Part shown: piece by piece, positions 63,443 through 64,000 of the stretch
How positions within the stretch are numbered: the stretch's first letter is position 1
Layout of the letters: the number at the start of each line of letters is the position of its first letter
From: HGM04593 sp045592125
GTDB lineage: Bacteria; Bacteroidota; Bacteroidia; Bacteroidales; Bacteroidaceae
Length of the DNA stretch: 64,000 bases
Assembly: GCA_045592125.1 (NCBI GenBank)
Contig: JAZNUE010000045.1
Location: 1-64,000 of the forward strand
Reading direction: 5' to 3'
Made by a program: the position numbers and the translations under genes
Notes under the pieces: model-generated
What the model was told of the DNA's origin: nothing
Databases searched by the model: none
What the model saw: only the letters and a program-made list of their open reading frames with translations

Positions 63443-64000
63443 ATGAAATACAAAAGAAGCGATTTTGAGATAATGGCGCCTGTGGGTTCAAGGGAGAGCC
63501 TTGCGGCGGCAATACAGGCCGGCGCCAATTCAATATACTTTGGCATAGAGCACCTTAACATGCGCGCCCACTCGGCAAGCGCGTTCTCAATCAATGACTT
63601 GCGCGAGATTGCCGAGATTTGCGACAGGCATGGCATAAAGAGCTACCTAACAGTGAACACCATCATCTACGAGGATGACATTGCCATGATGTACCGCATA
63701 ATTGACGCTGCCAAGGAGAGCGGCATTTCGGCCGTGATTGCATCGGATGTGGCCGTAATGCAGTACTGCAACAGGGTTGGCGTGGAGGTGCACCTCTCTA
63801 CCCAGCTTAACATAAGCAACAGCGAGGCTGTGAAGTTCTACGCGCAGTTTGCCGATGTTGTGGTGCTTGCGCGCGAGCTGAACATGGACCAGGTGGCTGC
63901 AATACACAAGGTTATTGTCGACGAGAATATCTGTGGTCCTAAGGGTGAACTGCTGCGCATTGAGATGTTCTGCCACGGAGCACTGTGCATGGCCATATCG
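63443..64000 (+). CDS. Peptidase U32 family protein (partial, N-terminus)
   Basis: The first 186 codons of a gene that runs off the right edge. The N-terminus MKYKRSDFEIMAPVGSRESLAAAIQAGANSIYFG and the segment RIEMFCHGALCMAIS match the U32 family, whose signature has Glu-x-Phe-x-His-Gly-Ala-x-Cys. Members include RlhA (23S rRNA hydroxylation) and ubiquinone or tRNA hydroxylation enzymes; true peptidase activity is doubtful for many. The ATG at 63443 is the first after the divergent promoter. Confidence 0.9.
   Translation, partial: MKYKRSDFEIMAPVGSRESLAAAIQAGANSIYFGIEHLNMRAHSASAFSINDLREIAEICDRHGIKSYLTVNTIIYEDDIAMMYRIIDAAKESGISAVIASDVAVMQYCNRVGVEVHLSTQLNISNSEAVKFYAQFADVVVLARELNMDQVAAIHKVIVDENICGPKGELLRIEMFCHGALCMAIS

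Overview
The window is a contiguous piece of a Bacteroidales (phylum Bacteroidota) chromosome. Four things point there. The ribosomal block runs rpsL-rpsG-fusA-rpsJ-rplC-rplD-rplW-rplB-rpsS. Promoters repeatedly show the Bacteroides -7 element TAnnTTTG. There is a complex I operon with fused nuoCD and no nuoEFG. Bacteroidales-restricted families are present (DUF4831, DUF3256, an OMP_b-brl_3 barrel, short peptides of the MRKEYIKPE type). The fairly G+C-rich coding sequence and the C-terminal module ending in VDGKKVYVK would fit a Prevotellaceae-like gut or oral organism, but I cannot fix the genus.

Layout. 1-6.2 kb: translation operon on the minus strand, with one clear promoter upstream of rpsL. 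6.6-9.1 kb: hpt-adk-obg (minus). 9.3-13.9 kb: DUF4831 protein, ffh, folD and a CapA-like phosphatase (plus). 13.9-20.1 kb: a tightly packed minus-strand run recF-dciA-nucleoside permease-bifunctional nuclease-rsmE-truA-EamA transporter-DUF3256. 20.4-22.1 kb: TPR protein, ribH and a small conserved protein. 22.1-26.8 kb: cardiolipin synthase, a hairpin-forming repeat element and an outer-membrane barrel. 26.9-29.1 kb: an orphan protein, then a two-gene operon of a lipoprotein and a sigma factor. 29.1-40.2 kb: GNAT, a GH10-like lipoprotein, uvrA, split chromate transporter, purL and a ZIP transporter. 40.3-50.4 kb: nuoABCDHIJKLMN. 50.6-59.4 kb: a 59-residue peptide gene and an 8.5-kb gene for a 2847-residue secreted M60-like (mucinase-type) metalloprotease. 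59.8-64 kb: metY, a TonB-domain protein, pgeF, dusB and the start of a U32 peptidase gene.

Most of the window is housekeeping. The accessory parts worth attention are the giant M60 protein with its peptide neighbour, the lipoprotein/sigma pair, and a set of repeats in the gaps between genes. The repeats comprise period-7 arrays related to CACCTTT, period-10 arrays built on CCTTA/CTTTA, a 188-bp long-hairpin element with inverted ends, a REP-like unit, and a perfect 44-bp palindrome. A symmetric divergent promoter drives dusB and the U32 gene from one 44-bp inverted repeat. I saw no rRNA, tRNA, CRISPR array, prophage or transposase gene.

All functional calls come from motifs and remembered family knowledge; no database search was run.
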